From Deltaproteobacteria bacterium (GTDB taxonomy: Bacteria > Desulfobacterota > JADFVX01): 64,000 nt of DNA. How positions within the stretch are numbered: position 1 is the stretch's first letter; every line of letters starts with the position of its first letter. Where the stretch lies: the NCBI GenBank assembly GCA_029860075.1, contig JAOUBX010000002.1:90980-154979 (forward strand). Reading direction: 5' to 3'. Positions 18,075-26,141 of the stretch are shown here, one piece after another. The notes under the pieces are model-generated. The model was given only the letters and a program-made list of their open reading frames with translations, was not told the DNA's origin and did no database searches. Made by a program: the position numbers and the translations under genes.

Positions 18075-19112
18075 TTACTCACACCCATCTACCGGAACTT
18101 TATGCTCCAGTAATGTTTCGGCAACAAATGGTGTTTGCTTACTTTCCGGCTTAACCGTTACTACGGTCGCATCTGCTGGAGCTTGAAAATCACCCCAGGC
18201 GTTCAAGCGCCACAGGTTAGGAGCGAGTTTCCCACCAAATTCTTTATCCATACAATAGGGATTCGTATCACCATGCAGTAAAAGGACAGGCTTACGAGGT
18301 TTGTTCCGCTCTCCAAAATCTCGGGAATTGAGCCTTAGATTATCACGAAAGCTCTGGAAGGCATCACAATGCATGTGATTAGTCGCTGTACAAGGGCCAG
18401 CTGCATCGGGAGACGTCACATCGGCCTGAGTCACAATAACCATTGCCTTAGCACCTGCCTTCAAAGCAGCGTCAAAGGATTCTTCCATCCAGACCCGGTT
18501 TGCGTGATCCCGCGCATCAACCATTGAAAGGGCCGCTTCAACATCATCTTTCAAAATCTCTATGCGGCCATTGTTGGTTGAAACAAGATGTACCGTCATA
18601 AAAAACACTCCATCTTTCATCCAACGGGCATTTTCAGGGAAATTGGGTTGACGCGCATAGAGCCAGCTTTCAGGAAGATCCAGGGGTTTTCTAAAAAACA
18701 ATTGTCGCAAAAAATCAAGTTTGCCAAGCTCTGAAACAGGGTGCTTCAAAAAAGCACGGTCACAATCAGTCCACTCGTTATCACCGGGTGTATAAAAAAC
18801 CCGTCCCGGCAGCAGACTGTAAACATCATTTCTTCGCTCCGTCAAGAGCTCTTCCGTACAAGCTTCCTCTCCACTTTTTAAATCACCATAATGAACCACA
18901 AAAGGAGGTCTGGCCACTTTGATTGCTTTTGAAATAACTTTTTTAATTCGTTCGTTTTCTTTTTCAGAATAAGGGGTATCTCCAATAGCAATAAAACTCA
19001 TCTCACTTTGGCTTTTTGCCACTGCCGGTATGTTTACAATTATCAACATGGCCGCACATAAAATAAGTTTGAATAATCGATTTTCTATTTTTGCATGAAT
19101 AATTTTAATCAT
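18075..19112 (-). CDS. Exported calcineurin-like metallophosphoesterase
   Basis: About 345 residues with a signal peptide ending near AVAKSQ. Motifs of the metallophosphoesterase fold are present in variant form: GDTPY, HYGDLKSG, PGDNEWTDC, a VHLVSTNN strand and LLLHGDTN in place of the usual GHxH end. Substrate unknown. The ATG at 19112 has GGAGG seven bases upstream, and an earlier ATG at 19142 lacks a good site. It is separated from the channel operon by about 350 bases and from the next gene by a repeat-filled gap, so it is probably transcribed alone. Confidence 0.8.
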   Translation of the reverse strand: MIKIIHAKIENRLFKLILCAAMLIIVNIPAVAKSQSEMSFIAIGDTPYSEKENERIKKVISKAIKVARPPFVVHYGDLKSGEEACTEELLTERRNDVYSLLPGRVFYTPGDNEWTDCDRAFLKHPVSELGKLDFLRQLFFRKPLDLPESWLYARQPNFPENARWMKDGVFFMTVHLVSTNNGRIEILKDDVEAALSMVDARDHANRVWMEESFDAALKAGAKAMVIVTQADVTSPDAAGPCTATNHMHCDAFQSFRDNLRLNSRDFGERNKPRKPVLLLHGDTNPYCMDKEFGGKLAPNLWRLNAWGDFQAPADATVVTVKPESKQTPFVAETLLEHKVPVDGCE

Positions 19113-19151
19113 TTGTTTCCTCCATTTTTCATCACTTCTCAACTACAGCAG

Positions 19152-19313
19152 AATGGGGATAGGTCTTGGCGGGTCGTTGCCCAAAGCAAAAGAGACCCTC
19201 AGACAGGCTCAGGGTGACCGGTTTTTTCTATCAAATATAACAACAATCCTGTCGTGCTGAGCCCGTCGAAGCACTTATCCGATTTGGGCAACAGCCCGTC
19301 AAGAAATGCCCCT
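19152..19313. repeat. Imperfect inverted-repeat element
   Basis: Two arms of about 34 bases (19152-19185 and the complement of 19279-19313) match at about three quarters of positions and share GTTGCCCAAA. The interior has CTGAGCCCGTCGAAGCAC, a common dispersed motif. It looks like a decayed non-coding mobile unit. Confidence 0.5.
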
Positions 19314-19484
19314 ATTACCTTGTATAAAGTTTTCTTCACTTCTTCGCCAAAATGACGCATTCACCCTATTGCAATATTACGTATTAAAAAAAATAATATT
19401 TTCAATACATTTCCAGCAAATAACATACGAATTTTCATATCATCCGGAAACTGCATAACACCGGACTTCTCTTATCCGATTAAG

Positions 19485-19645
19485 GCACAAAAAAGCCCGC
19501 AACCTGTATCAATCAGGTGCGGGCTTTTAATAGCAGTTAAGTTTTTTTTGGTTCCCCATTTCCTTATCCCCCGAATACATCCTCGACTCTTTTATCAAAC
19601 CTTTTAGTCGTATGCAAGAAAAAAATAATTAATGAAATGTTTCAC
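19485..19645. repeat. Repeat B, copy 1, with terminator hairpin
   Basis: Shared with 23750-23935. It begins with a terminator-like stem (GCCCGC-ACCTG / CAGGT-GCGGGC, 19495-19525) whose T-tract lies on the minus strand, followed by a conserved tail that leads into ATGAAATGTTTCACG. Confidence 0.75.
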
Positions 19646-19820
19646 GCAAAGACGTTTATGCCCTATTATAAGAACTTTTGTACAGTTACTCGAGATGCTT
19701 GCCTCAAACAAAGAGCTTTCAAAGAAACGGGATGATCTTGAGCAAAAGGTATCGAGCCATGATCAGGCGATAACAGGGCTTATACATGCCATATATGGAA
19801 TTAGCAAAGCCGGATATTAA
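19632..19820 (+). pseudogene. Remnant of an ORF6N-domain protein (C-terminal end)
   Basis: The frame encodes RTFVQLLEMLASNKELSKKR followed by a D-L-E-Q-K-V-S-S-H-D-Q-A-I helix. This resembles the coiled-coil C-terminus of ORF6N/KilA-N type phage-related proteins (F-V-x-L-R-E-M-L-A-x-x-K-E-L). The N-terminal DNA-binding domain is missing; repeat B sequence sits in its place. Probably a dead fragment. Confidence 0.5.
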
Positions 19821-20035
19821 GGATAAGAGGCAGATAGTTAAAACTGAAGGATGACTGAACAGGGAAAGTGTCCTGAATTTTTCCTGTAGGGGGAGGTTTG
19901 AAGCCTTCCCCTATTTTTTTAGATTTTACTTAGAAGCTTCATTTTTCCCCTGAAAAGGGGCTTCTAAGGGTAAAAAAGAGGTGGTTCTTGAGGTTTTATG
20001 CTATTAAGTCATGCACTTAACCTGGTCTGACGCCA
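19797..20035. repeat. Repeat C, copy 1, with plus-strand terminator
   Basis: About 240 bases repeated at 22237-22475. It starts inside the last codons of the ORF6N remnant and contains an intrinsic terminator (arms 19888-19896 and 19904-19912, then T7). No other gene is seen in 19143-20086. Confidence 0.8.
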
Positions 20036-20086
20036 AGCACGCAAGCACGGCCAAACGTAGTTAGGCCCGACCTCATTATGAGGGGG

Positions 20087-20737
20087 TTACTTATTGTTTC
20101 TAAAATAGTAGTCAAAAGCATCTGCCAACTCTGACAAAAACTGAGCCCCTTCAAAATGTTTAGAATCTCTTCCATGAAATTCAATAAATCCTACCTTTGT
20201 CTCAATATCATATTCACCCAGAGCTTCGTCAAGAAATAGGAAGCCTATACTTCCAAAAGTCTCATGTTCTTCTTCATTGTACCCATCTAGAAATAGAACA
20301 ATACCTACCTTCTCTCCATCCTTATACATCTTGTAATGAACATCTTTTACGGCTATAGATTTCCCACCATAGCTTATATCATTAAGAGGGCTTCGCCTTG
20401 GGCGGTACTTAACGAATTCCCACCTTTTTAAATTTGGCGCTGTAGAAAATAGTGACTCTACAGAGGGAAACGCATTTTTTATTCCACCTGCTGTAATCAC
20501 AAACTCACGTTTACCATTTTCTTTGACTGGACCGAATTCAAAGGTTAGATCTGGATTGACATTTTTCATTTCATGAGAAAGTTTGTCAAAAATTGCTTCA
20601 CGTTCTCGCTCGAAATGAAAAAGCCTTTCTTCATTATTCTCGAACCACTCCCAAAACTTTTGTTCCGGTGAGCCACCAAAAGCATTTGAGAAAGAAAATA
20701 TTGCCATGATTATTATTCCCGCCTTTAGTTTATTCAT
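20087..20737 (-). CDS. Exported protein of unknown function
   Basis: 216 residues with a cleavable signal peptide (hydrophobic 5-20, NAFGG). The mature part starts FWEWFENNEERLF and includes FEFGPV, KREFVITAGGI, WEFVKYRPRR and the C-terminal block FLFLDEALGEYDIETKVGFI. This pattern looks like a conserved bacterial family with no assigned role; I cannot name it. The upstream gene ends four bases before its start, so the two form a unit. There is no sign of decay despite the surrounding repeats. An immunity- or stress-type role would be a guess. Confidence 0.7.
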   Translation of the reverse strand: MNKLKAGIIIMAIFSFSNAFGGSPEQKFWEWFENNEERLFHFEREREAIFDKLSHEMKNVNPDLTFEFGPVKENGKREFVITAGGIKNAFPSVESLFSTAPNLKRWEFVKYRPRRSPLNDISYGGKSIAVKDVHYKMYKDGEKVGIVLFLDGYNEEEHETFGSIGFLFLDEALGEYDIETKVGFIEFHGRDSKHFEGAQFLSELADAFDYYFRNNK

Positions 20738-20741
20738 AAAA

Positions 20742-21167
20742 CTAATCAGTTTCTATTTTTTGTTTTAACTCAGTCAAAAACTTCCAAAAATCACCAGTAT
20801 CAAATGCCACAACCCAGCCTGCCTCAATGAACATATCAACGCCATTAGATTTTGGTACTGTTACAAGCAAGTTAACTTTTGCTAATTTAACAGAAAAATC
20901 CCCTAATATGTGGCCTCGTGAATATTTACTAGTTTCACCACCTTGCGATTTTTTAATAAACCCATATTTAGATAATATTTTTTCCAACTCTTCCATGGGA
21001 TTATTAGCATTTGAAACTGAAGAGGGAAGAGTAACCCAGGTTCTATATTTTGGTAATAATGAAATAACAGGTTTTTTGGTGCCTATATTTCTATGTGGTA
21101 GTACTTTGTAGAGAATAGTAATTCCTGAAACAGCTGCAACTACAAATATTATTAAATTAATATCCAT
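20742..21167 (-). CDS. Small membrane-anchored protein of unknown function
   Basis: 141 residues with one N-terminal TM helix (about 4-22) and a cytoplasmic or periplasmic alpha/beta domain. It contains PMEELEKILSKYGF, a run that recalls a small nucleic-acid or sugar-binding fold but is not diagnostic, then FIEAGWVVAFDTGDFWKF. It is read just before the exported 216-residue protein with a four-base gap. The pair is lower in GC than its neighbours, which fits an acquired two-gene unit. No family recognised. Confidence 0.62.
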   Translation of the reverse strand: MDINLIIFVVAAVSGITILYKVLPHRNIGTKKPVISLLPKYRTWVTLPSSVSNANNPMEELEKILSKYGFIKKSQGGETSKYSRGHILGDFSVKLAKVNLLVTVPKSNGVDMFIEAGWVVAFDTGDFWKFLTELKQKIETD

Positions 21168-21300
21168 CTCATTTCCTATTGAACATCTTCGGAAAAATAC
21201 CGCAAGAAGTTCTTAAGTAAAGTCAAGAGGAAAACGGAGATTTCCAGAGGATACAGCACCTAATTCCAGTTATTAAGTAATGTGTCCCCAGAACTTATTA

Positions 21301-21417
21301 GGGAATCTTTCATTAACCCCCACCATTAAAATGCAGAAAAGCCTAAAATTTAAATCATATCATTCATATATGCGGAGTCAAGATTTTTTTGGTTCTTAAT
21401 AGAACAAAGGGAAAGGC
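21301..21417. repeat. Repeat A, copy 2 (orphan promoter and start codon)
   Basis: Copy of 17705-17822 including -35 TTGACT, 16-base spacer, -10 TATGAT and ATGAAAGATTCC. The reading frame then diverges and stops within about 17 codons, so the promoter has no intact gene here. Confidence 0.82.
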
Positions 21418-21472
21418 ACTGGAGAAATTCGCAGAGGCCATCGGAAAAAAACTCCACCTGGAAGTGACATAG
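21401..21472 (+). pseudogene. Possible C-terminal remnant of an HTH-type antitoxin
   Basis: A short open stretch reads RTKGKALEKFAEAIGKKLHL before a stop. The L-E-K-F-A-E-A-I-G-K-K-L pattern is common at the end of XRE-type antitoxins. There is no start, HTH or partner gene. Weak evidence. Confidence 0.3.
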
Positions 21473-21532
21473 TTAATATATGTTCTTTTCAAACTCGATT
21501 TTTTTTCACAGTGGAGCGAGGGAAGCCGAAGG

Positions 21533-21650
21533 CCAAGTTTAGTAACTTAGAAATTTATTTCGTTAAGGCACTTACACCCCTCAAGGGGGTACTGTAAAGA
21601 GTCCGGCTTGTCCGTGTCGGGCGACCTTTCTTTTGCATACGTTATCTTTT
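21533..21650. repeat. Repeat D, copy 1
   Basis: CCAAGTTTAGTAACTTAGAA and TTATTTCGTTAAGGCACTTA are shared with 28241-28315, where 27 extra bases lie between them; both are followed by a related pyrimidine-rich tail. Confidence 0.65.
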
Positions 21651-21695
21651 ACCCTCAAGGGGCATAAAGGCCGTCAAAGAAAAGTATGAACCTTT

Positions 21696-21926
21696 TTAAA
21701 TTAAGGTCCCCCTCTCCTTATCCAAAAGCGCTTCAGAAATCTGCATTGACGTATCTTCCAATAAACTGATAAGGAATATCAAACCTTCCCTGCTTCGTCT
21801 GCTAAAAGTAAGCGCCCCCGAACTGTAGGCCTGAAAATCCCTCAAAAAACCCAAAATAAAACTAACCCTCTGCAAGGCATCGATAGGATCATCCTCTTCA
21901 TTTAAAAGTGGATTTATTCTCTTCAT
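21696..21926 (-). CDS. Small protein of unknown function
   Basis: About 76 residues, helical, with a serine-rich middle (AYSSGALTFSRRSREGL) and conserved-looking N-terminus MKRINPLLNEEDDP. The ATG at 21926 has AGGGAGGGG at good spacing; the in-frame GTG six bases earlier is too close to it. No family recognised. The strong ribosome-binding site and clean frame are the main support for a real gene. Confidence 0.5.
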   Translation of the reverse strand: MKRINPLLNEEDDPIDALQRVSFILGFLRDFQAYSSGALTFSRRSREGLIFLISLLEDTSMQISEALLDKERGTLI

Positions 21927-21932
21927 TGTCAC

Positions 21933-22236
21933 CCCTCCCTTAAGTATTTAGCTGTCAGCTTTTAGTTTAATCGTCATTGAAGTTATCTTTTAGCCCTTCC
22001 CACGCGCCCGAACGCAGTGACAAAGTACTCTTGGGGTGAAGCGATCCCAAAAAATCTTTTGTCCTTCCTCTGCGCCTCTGCGTGAAACAAATCATTTTAT
22101 CTTTAACCTCTCCATGAAATCCACGTAAATCCGTGCCCCATTATCCCTTTGCCCTTCCCGCGCGGCGGCCCAGATTTTTTTCTTTTCCTTCGTGAACCTT
22201 CGTGCCCGACCTGGATAAATATGTCTTTCTTTCCAG
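21933..22236. other. Gene-free gap with degenerate dispersed motifs
   Basis: Contains CTCTGCGCCTCTGCGTGAAA and CCTTCGTGAACCTTCGTG type sequences, common intergenic filler in environmental bacteria. No gene or RNA seen. Confidence 0.4.
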
Positions 22237-22475
22237 GGAATTAGCAAAGCCGGATATTAAGGATAATATGCAGATAGTTAAAACTGAAGGATGGTTGAAC
22301 AGGGAAAGTATCCTGAATTTTTACATGTAGGGAAAGGTTTGAAGCCTTCCCTTATTTTTTTGGATTTTCCTTAGAAGCTTCATTTTTCCCCTGAAAAAAA
22401 TAAGGGGGGGGGTAGAAAAGAGGTGTTTTTGAAGTTTTATACTTTTAAATCAAAAAGTTAAATTGGTCTAACCCC
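22237..22475. repeat. Repeat C, copy 2, with plus-strand terminator
   Basis: Copy of 19797-20035. The terminator stem is kept (22329-22337 with 22345-22352, then T7), with a G-U pair changed to A-U and one bulge. Confidence 0.8.
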
Positions 22476-22550
22476 AAGAACGGCAAGCCTTTTGGATCAA
22501 TGCCGAAAAACACAGCCGGACTCCCCACGTTTTGAAATTCACAGGCATAA

Positions 22551-22579
22551 AAAAAACCGCCAAACAGTCTGTTTGGCGG
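22551..22579 (-). terminator. Terminator of the CARDB gene
   Basis: CCGCCAAACA (22557-22566) pairs perfectly with TGTTTGGCGG (22570-22579). The A-run at about 22549-22556 is the U-tract on the minus strand, 34 bases past the stop codon. Confidence 0.88.
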
Positions 22580-22612
22580 GCAAGTGTTTAAATCAGCTTA
22601 ACCGTTACAGGC

Positions 22613-23446
22613 CTATGGAGAAATCACTTCAATGGTTGTTATTGAGGCCAGGGCGTTGTTCGTCTCGTCGCTCTCAGGCTGAGCGTCACTGTAGTAGTCC
22701 GCTATAACGCCCACATAGTAGGTTCCCGGCACAAGATCAGTTGGAATGGTGACCACCGAATCAACTGCGCTCTCTGCACCGGCGGCAATACCTCTATACC
22801 AGCTAGCGATCAGCCGGTCGGCAGTGGTGATAACCGCATCCGTCGACAGGTAGGCGCCGTTAAAGAAATAGTGCGATGTTGTTGACGTTCCCTGATTCGC
22901 TATGGTGCTGCTCACCGTCATCTGCTCCCCGATGTTGATCGTAGTTACCGACGGTACAACCGATGTGGGCACAAGGTCTACATTGCGGATCACTTCGATG
23001 GTTGCTGTCGAAGCCAGGGCATTGTTCGTCTCGTCAATCTCAGGCTGACTGTCGGAGTAGTCCGCTATGACGCCCACATAGTAGGTTCCCGGTGCAAGAT
23101 TGATGGGAATGGTTACCACCCTATCAACTGTGCTCTCGGCACCGGCTGCAAGACTCAAGTTATACAGAGACATAACCATCTGGTCTACAACGGTGATAAC
23201 CGCATCCGTCGACAGGTAGATGCGGCTATAGAAATCGCTCCATATTGTTTCCGTTCCCTGGTTCGCTATGGTGCTGCTCACCGTCATCTGCTCCCCGGTG
23301 CTGATCGCGCTCACCGACGGCGTAACCGATGTGGGCACAAGGTCTACATCGGCAGGCATTACTGCCCAGGCGGAGTTAAAGGCAAAGATATAAATAAATG
23401 GAATGGTCCATTTGAAGCATAAAGACAAAATAATTTTTTTCATCAT
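22613..23446 (-). CDS. Secreted protein with two CARDB domains
   Basis: 277 residues: signal peptide (1-28, ending SAWA), then two tandem repeats of about 120 residues beginning VDLVPTSV. Each has G-E-Q-M-T-V-S-S-T-I-A-N-Q-G, Y-L-S-T-D-A-V-I-T and G-T-Y-Y-V-G-V-I-A-D-Y, closing with DETNNALAS. This is the CARDB (cell-adhesion-related, Ig-like) fold usually found as many copies in large surface proteins. Here it is the whole protein, with no anchor or catalytic domain. The two copies are close in DNA sequence, so the duplication is recent or kept by recombination. A good terminator follows. Confidence 0.85.
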   Translation of the reverse strand: MMKKIILSLCFKWTIPFIYIFAFNSAWAVMPADVDLVPTSVTPSVSAISTGEQMTVSSTIANQGTETIWSDFYSRIYLSTDAVITVVDQMVMSLYNLSLAAGAESTVDRVVTIPINLAPGTYYVGVIADYSDSQPEIDETNNALASTATIEVIRNVDLVPTSVVPSVTTINIGEQMTVSSTIANQGTSTTSHYFFNGAYLSTDAVITTADRLIASWYRGIAAGAESAVDSVVTIPTDLVPGTYYVGVIADYYSDAQPESDETNNALASITTIEVISP

Positions 23447-23749
23447 AATTACCTCTTAATTAGGTTATTGATCTTTGTGTCTGGTTTATTGATATGAAAA
23501 ATTTGCAGAAATTTGCGCCCGGAGTTCGGGACGCCTGGCGGGAGGAGCGCGTAAATATATCCCTAATTTCTTGTATTTCCCACAAACAAGGCAAAGTGCC
23601 ATGCTCCCCCCCCCTAATAAAATACATGGTTATGGTAAAATGAATAAAGGGGACAGTTTTCTTTTTGCTCTTTTCTTCCCAAAACACCCAACTCATGCAA
23701 AGAAAAGTAATCCCTTTTACTCCTGCTTCCGGAAAATATATCGATGCAA

Positions 23750-23935
23750 ACGCAAAAAAGCCCACAACCTGTATCAATCAGTTGCGGGCTTTTAATGGTA
23801 TTTAATTTTTCCGGTTCCCCATTTCCTAACCCCCCTATTTCGTCCTTGACTCTTCTATCAAACCTTACAGTCAAATGCAAGAGGAAAATACACTTTAGAG
23901 GTTGTAAAAAATAATCGATGAAATGTTCTCACGTG
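23750..23935. repeat. Repeat B, copy 2, with terminator hairpin
   Basis: Copy of 19485-19645, with the stem at 23757-23795 and T-tract on the minus strand. The surrounding gap 23447-24280 also holds a short open stretch starting ATGCAACTTGAAGAT (about 23994) that stops after 17 codons, perhaps a gene remnant. Confidence 0.72.
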
Positions 23936-24171
23936 AAGGCGCAGAGACGCTAAAGAAGATATTTCAAAATGAGTTCTTATTGGAGAGGGATAAATGCAAC
24001 TTGAAGATATTACGAATAAAGTTACTCCGTTAATAGCTGCATCATAATGGTGGGTTAGTCTTAGAGTACGAACATTGCAAAAAAATAACTTTCTTTGAGC
24101 ATTAATCCGATTGCCGAAAGGGGGATTAATCCACCCTGCAAAAAACCTGTGGGCGGGCTTTTATAAAATGT

Positions 24172-24258
24172 CTGTCATTTCGAACAAAGAGAGAAATCTT
24201 TGTTTTTAATTTAAAGGGGAGTTTTAAGATTTCTCATCAAACCTTGTCGAAATGACAG
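24172..24258. repeat. Nested palindromic repeat downstream of hipA
   Basis: Outer arms CTGTCATTTCGA (24172-24183) and TCGAAATGACAG (24247-24258); inner arms GAGAAATCTT (24191-24200) and AAGATTTCTC (24226-24235). The right half recurs in weaker form at about 26001-26035, on the other side of hipBA. Confidence 0.75.
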
Positions 24259-24280
24259 CTCATAGCAAAGCATACTAACT

Positions 24281-25555
24281 TTATTGGTTGAGATCTTCCT
24301 TCAGCCCCTCGAAAGCATAAGGATTAAAAAATTGTCTACCCCAAAGCAGTTTGCGGTCAGTTTCATTTATGCCTGCTTCATTGCAGACTAAATCCCAATT
24401 TTCCTCAATGACCTGTTTTTGGCGCCGGACAATTGCAAGCGCTTCTTCAGATGAGAGCAAAAAATTATGCGCTGCTTCAAGGCATGACGAAATCCGGCTC
24501 ATGCGATTATTACCGGAGATTAGCATCGCCTGGGAGGCTTCATTACCGGAACGGGGTTGTGGGCATATATCATAAGCCGGGGTGAGGGAAAGCATTTTTC
24601 CATCCCAGAACGCGGCATGATTGCGCGCGTGATCATCGGTATTGCCGCTCAGTATATTAAAAACGAGGCGGGAAAAAAGTTCCTTCAGCGTTGCAGAGGC
24701 TTTTATAAATTTGTGCCGGACAATCTCGGCCAGCTCTTCATAGCTTGCATAGCGCGCCATTAATTCATCAAGGCCAAAAAGCGTCAGCGCCGAAACCATA
24801 CTCTTGCGTTGCCAGCCTTCAGGTGTATATGTGCGATCAAAACGCTCAATCAGTAAAACATCTTTCCGGGAGGCTTGCGTCAGGGACACGGGGGCAACCT
24901 TTAATCCCGCCAGCCCGGCCAGACGCATAGCAATAAATTCAGCCTTAACCACACTGTGTAAATCGGAACCGGATGAAAACTTGGCAATATACTTTTTATT
25001 CTTATCCTCGATGAGCGCTTTGGGGCGAGCGCCTCCGATAGAGCTGCCATGGTAAAGCGCCTGATCAAGTTCCGGTGTTAGCGGGATGCCTTTTTCAACG
25101 CGTTCGGCCGATTCCAGCAATTCGTCCAGCGTTACGTTCACAAAGGAACGCGGTACATACTCTGTTGGTGAACGCTGAAAATCCAAAGCGCCAATTCGAT
25201 CAGAGCCGGATTCAAGCAGATAGGTCAGTTCATCAAGCTGTGTGCTATCTGCTCCGACCCCTTTCGTCCCAAGTTTTTTATTGATCACTACACGCCGCCC
25301 CCATGCATCAGGAGCAGCATCCCGGAGACAGCCAGGCATACTTAAGCCGCTTAACAGGGGCAACATACCGGCACGAAGCGGCAGCTCAACGTCATAGATG
25401 GGAATGGCATTCTCTCTCCCCAAATAGCTTTTACCGTAGTTGAAAATCAGGTGGCTGCCCTCAGCGCTGAGCTTCCCGGCAACAACGGGCTCAGTCTCAT
25501 TGGGGAGCCAAATCCACAGAAAGGCTTCTGTGTATTCTTTATTAGAAGTCATCAT
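24281..25555 (-). CDS. hipA: HipA-type serine/threonine kinase toxin
   Basis: 424-residue kinase of the HipA family, which phosphorylates translation factors such as glutamyl-tRNA synthetase and slows growth. Visible motifs: autophosphorylation/P-loop segment SSIGGARPK (171-179), ATP lysine in YIAKF (192), catalytic loop GNTDDHARNH (304-313), and metal-binding Asp in TPAYDI (329). The N-terminal HipA_N-like couple domain occupies about 10-130. All catalytic residues are present, so it should be active. It overlaps the antitoxin gene by 14 bases, indicating coupled translation. A leading ATG pair leaves the start uncertain by one codon. Confidence 0.92.
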   Translation of the reverse strand: MMTSNKEYTEAFLWIWLPNETEPVVAGKLSAEGSHLIFNYGKSYLGRENAIPIYDVELPLRAGMLPLLSGLSMPGCLRDAAPDAWGRRVVINKKLGTKGVGADSTQLDELTYLLESGSDRIGALDFQRSPTEYVPRSFVNVTLDELLESAERVEKGIPLTPELDQALYHGSSIGGARPKALIEDKNKKYIAKFSSGSDLHSVVKAEFIAMRLAGLAGLKVAPVSLTQASRKDVLLIERFDRTYTPEGWQRKSMVSALTLFGLDELMARYASYEELAEIVRHKFIKASATLKELFSRLVFNILSGNTDDHARNHAAFWDGKMLSLTPAYDICPQPRSGNEASQAMLISGNNRMSRISSCLEAAHNFLLSSEEALAIVRRQKQVIEENWDLVCNEAGINETDRKLLWGRQFFNPYAFEGLKEDLNQ

Positions 25556-25874
25556 CTACAGGCTTTTTACTTTTATGGATTGTCTTTGGGAGAAGGGAAA
25601 GCTTGTCATCGGCTCTCTCAAGGTGCGTAGACAGTGAACTGCTTTCACCATCAAATAGTTTTACACCCACGAGCGCAGCAACCTCAAAAACAAGCCCAAT
25701 GGCACAAGTAAGATCGCCTTTTTCAATTTTCTGAACTGTATACCTTGATATGCCCGCACGATCTGCCAAATCCTGCTCAGCCCATTTACGCTCTTTACGC
25801 CCAAGCCTGATCTGCTTGCCGAGCAGGGAGGCTGCTTCCGTACTGTATCGGGAATATGTTCTTACTTTAGCCAT
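25542..25874 (-). CDS. hipB: HipB-type HTH antitoxin
   Basis: About 110 residues with an XRE helix-turn-helix at about 15-70 (LGKQIRLGRKERKW, DLADRAGISRYTVQKIEKGD), then a charged, proline- and lysine-rich tail that would contact HipA. It neutralises HipA and represses the operon. The ATG at 25874 is preferred to the in-frame TTG at 25886. The promoter and a paired AATGACTGC/GCAGTCATT lie directly upstream. The order antitoxin-toxin with a short overlap is standard for hipBA. Confidence 0.9.
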   Translation of the reverse strand: MAKVRTYSRYSTEAASLLGKQIRLGRKERKWAEQDLADRAGISRYTVQKIEKGDLTCAIGLVFEVAALVGVKLFDGESSSLSTHLERADDKLSLLPKTIHKSKKPVDDDF

Positions 25875-25894
25875 TATTATTACCAATCATTTAG

Positions 25895-25974
25895 AATGAC
25901 TGCCACAGCAACCATTTAACACCAATATGACCACCATAGCAGTCATTTTAATTATCTGAGTTTATTTTTGTCAA
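25895..25974 (-). promoter_or_regulatory. hipBA promoter and putative operator
   Basis: -35 TTGACA (25969-25974), 18-base spacer, -10 TAAAAT (25945-25950). GCAGTCATT (25939-25947) overlaps the -10 and is mirrored by AATGACTGC at 25895-25903, so a dimeric repressor could bridge the two. HipB binding is inferred. Confidence 0.6.
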
Positions 25975-26141
25975 GAGAAATTTTTGTTAGCAATTCAATT
26001 AAAGATTTATCCTCGTACCTCGTCGAAATGACAAGATAATAATTAAAGGCAAATTTTGTTTGCTCATATCGTCCGGGAATCCCTTAAAAAGAGATAACAT
26101 ATGATATAATCTCTTTCTCTAATTTCAGATAAAGGAAAACA

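Noticed and set aside
23994..24047. Small gene starting ATGCAACTTGAAGAT
   Set aside because: Stops after 17 codons; at most a remnant, and no motif supports it.
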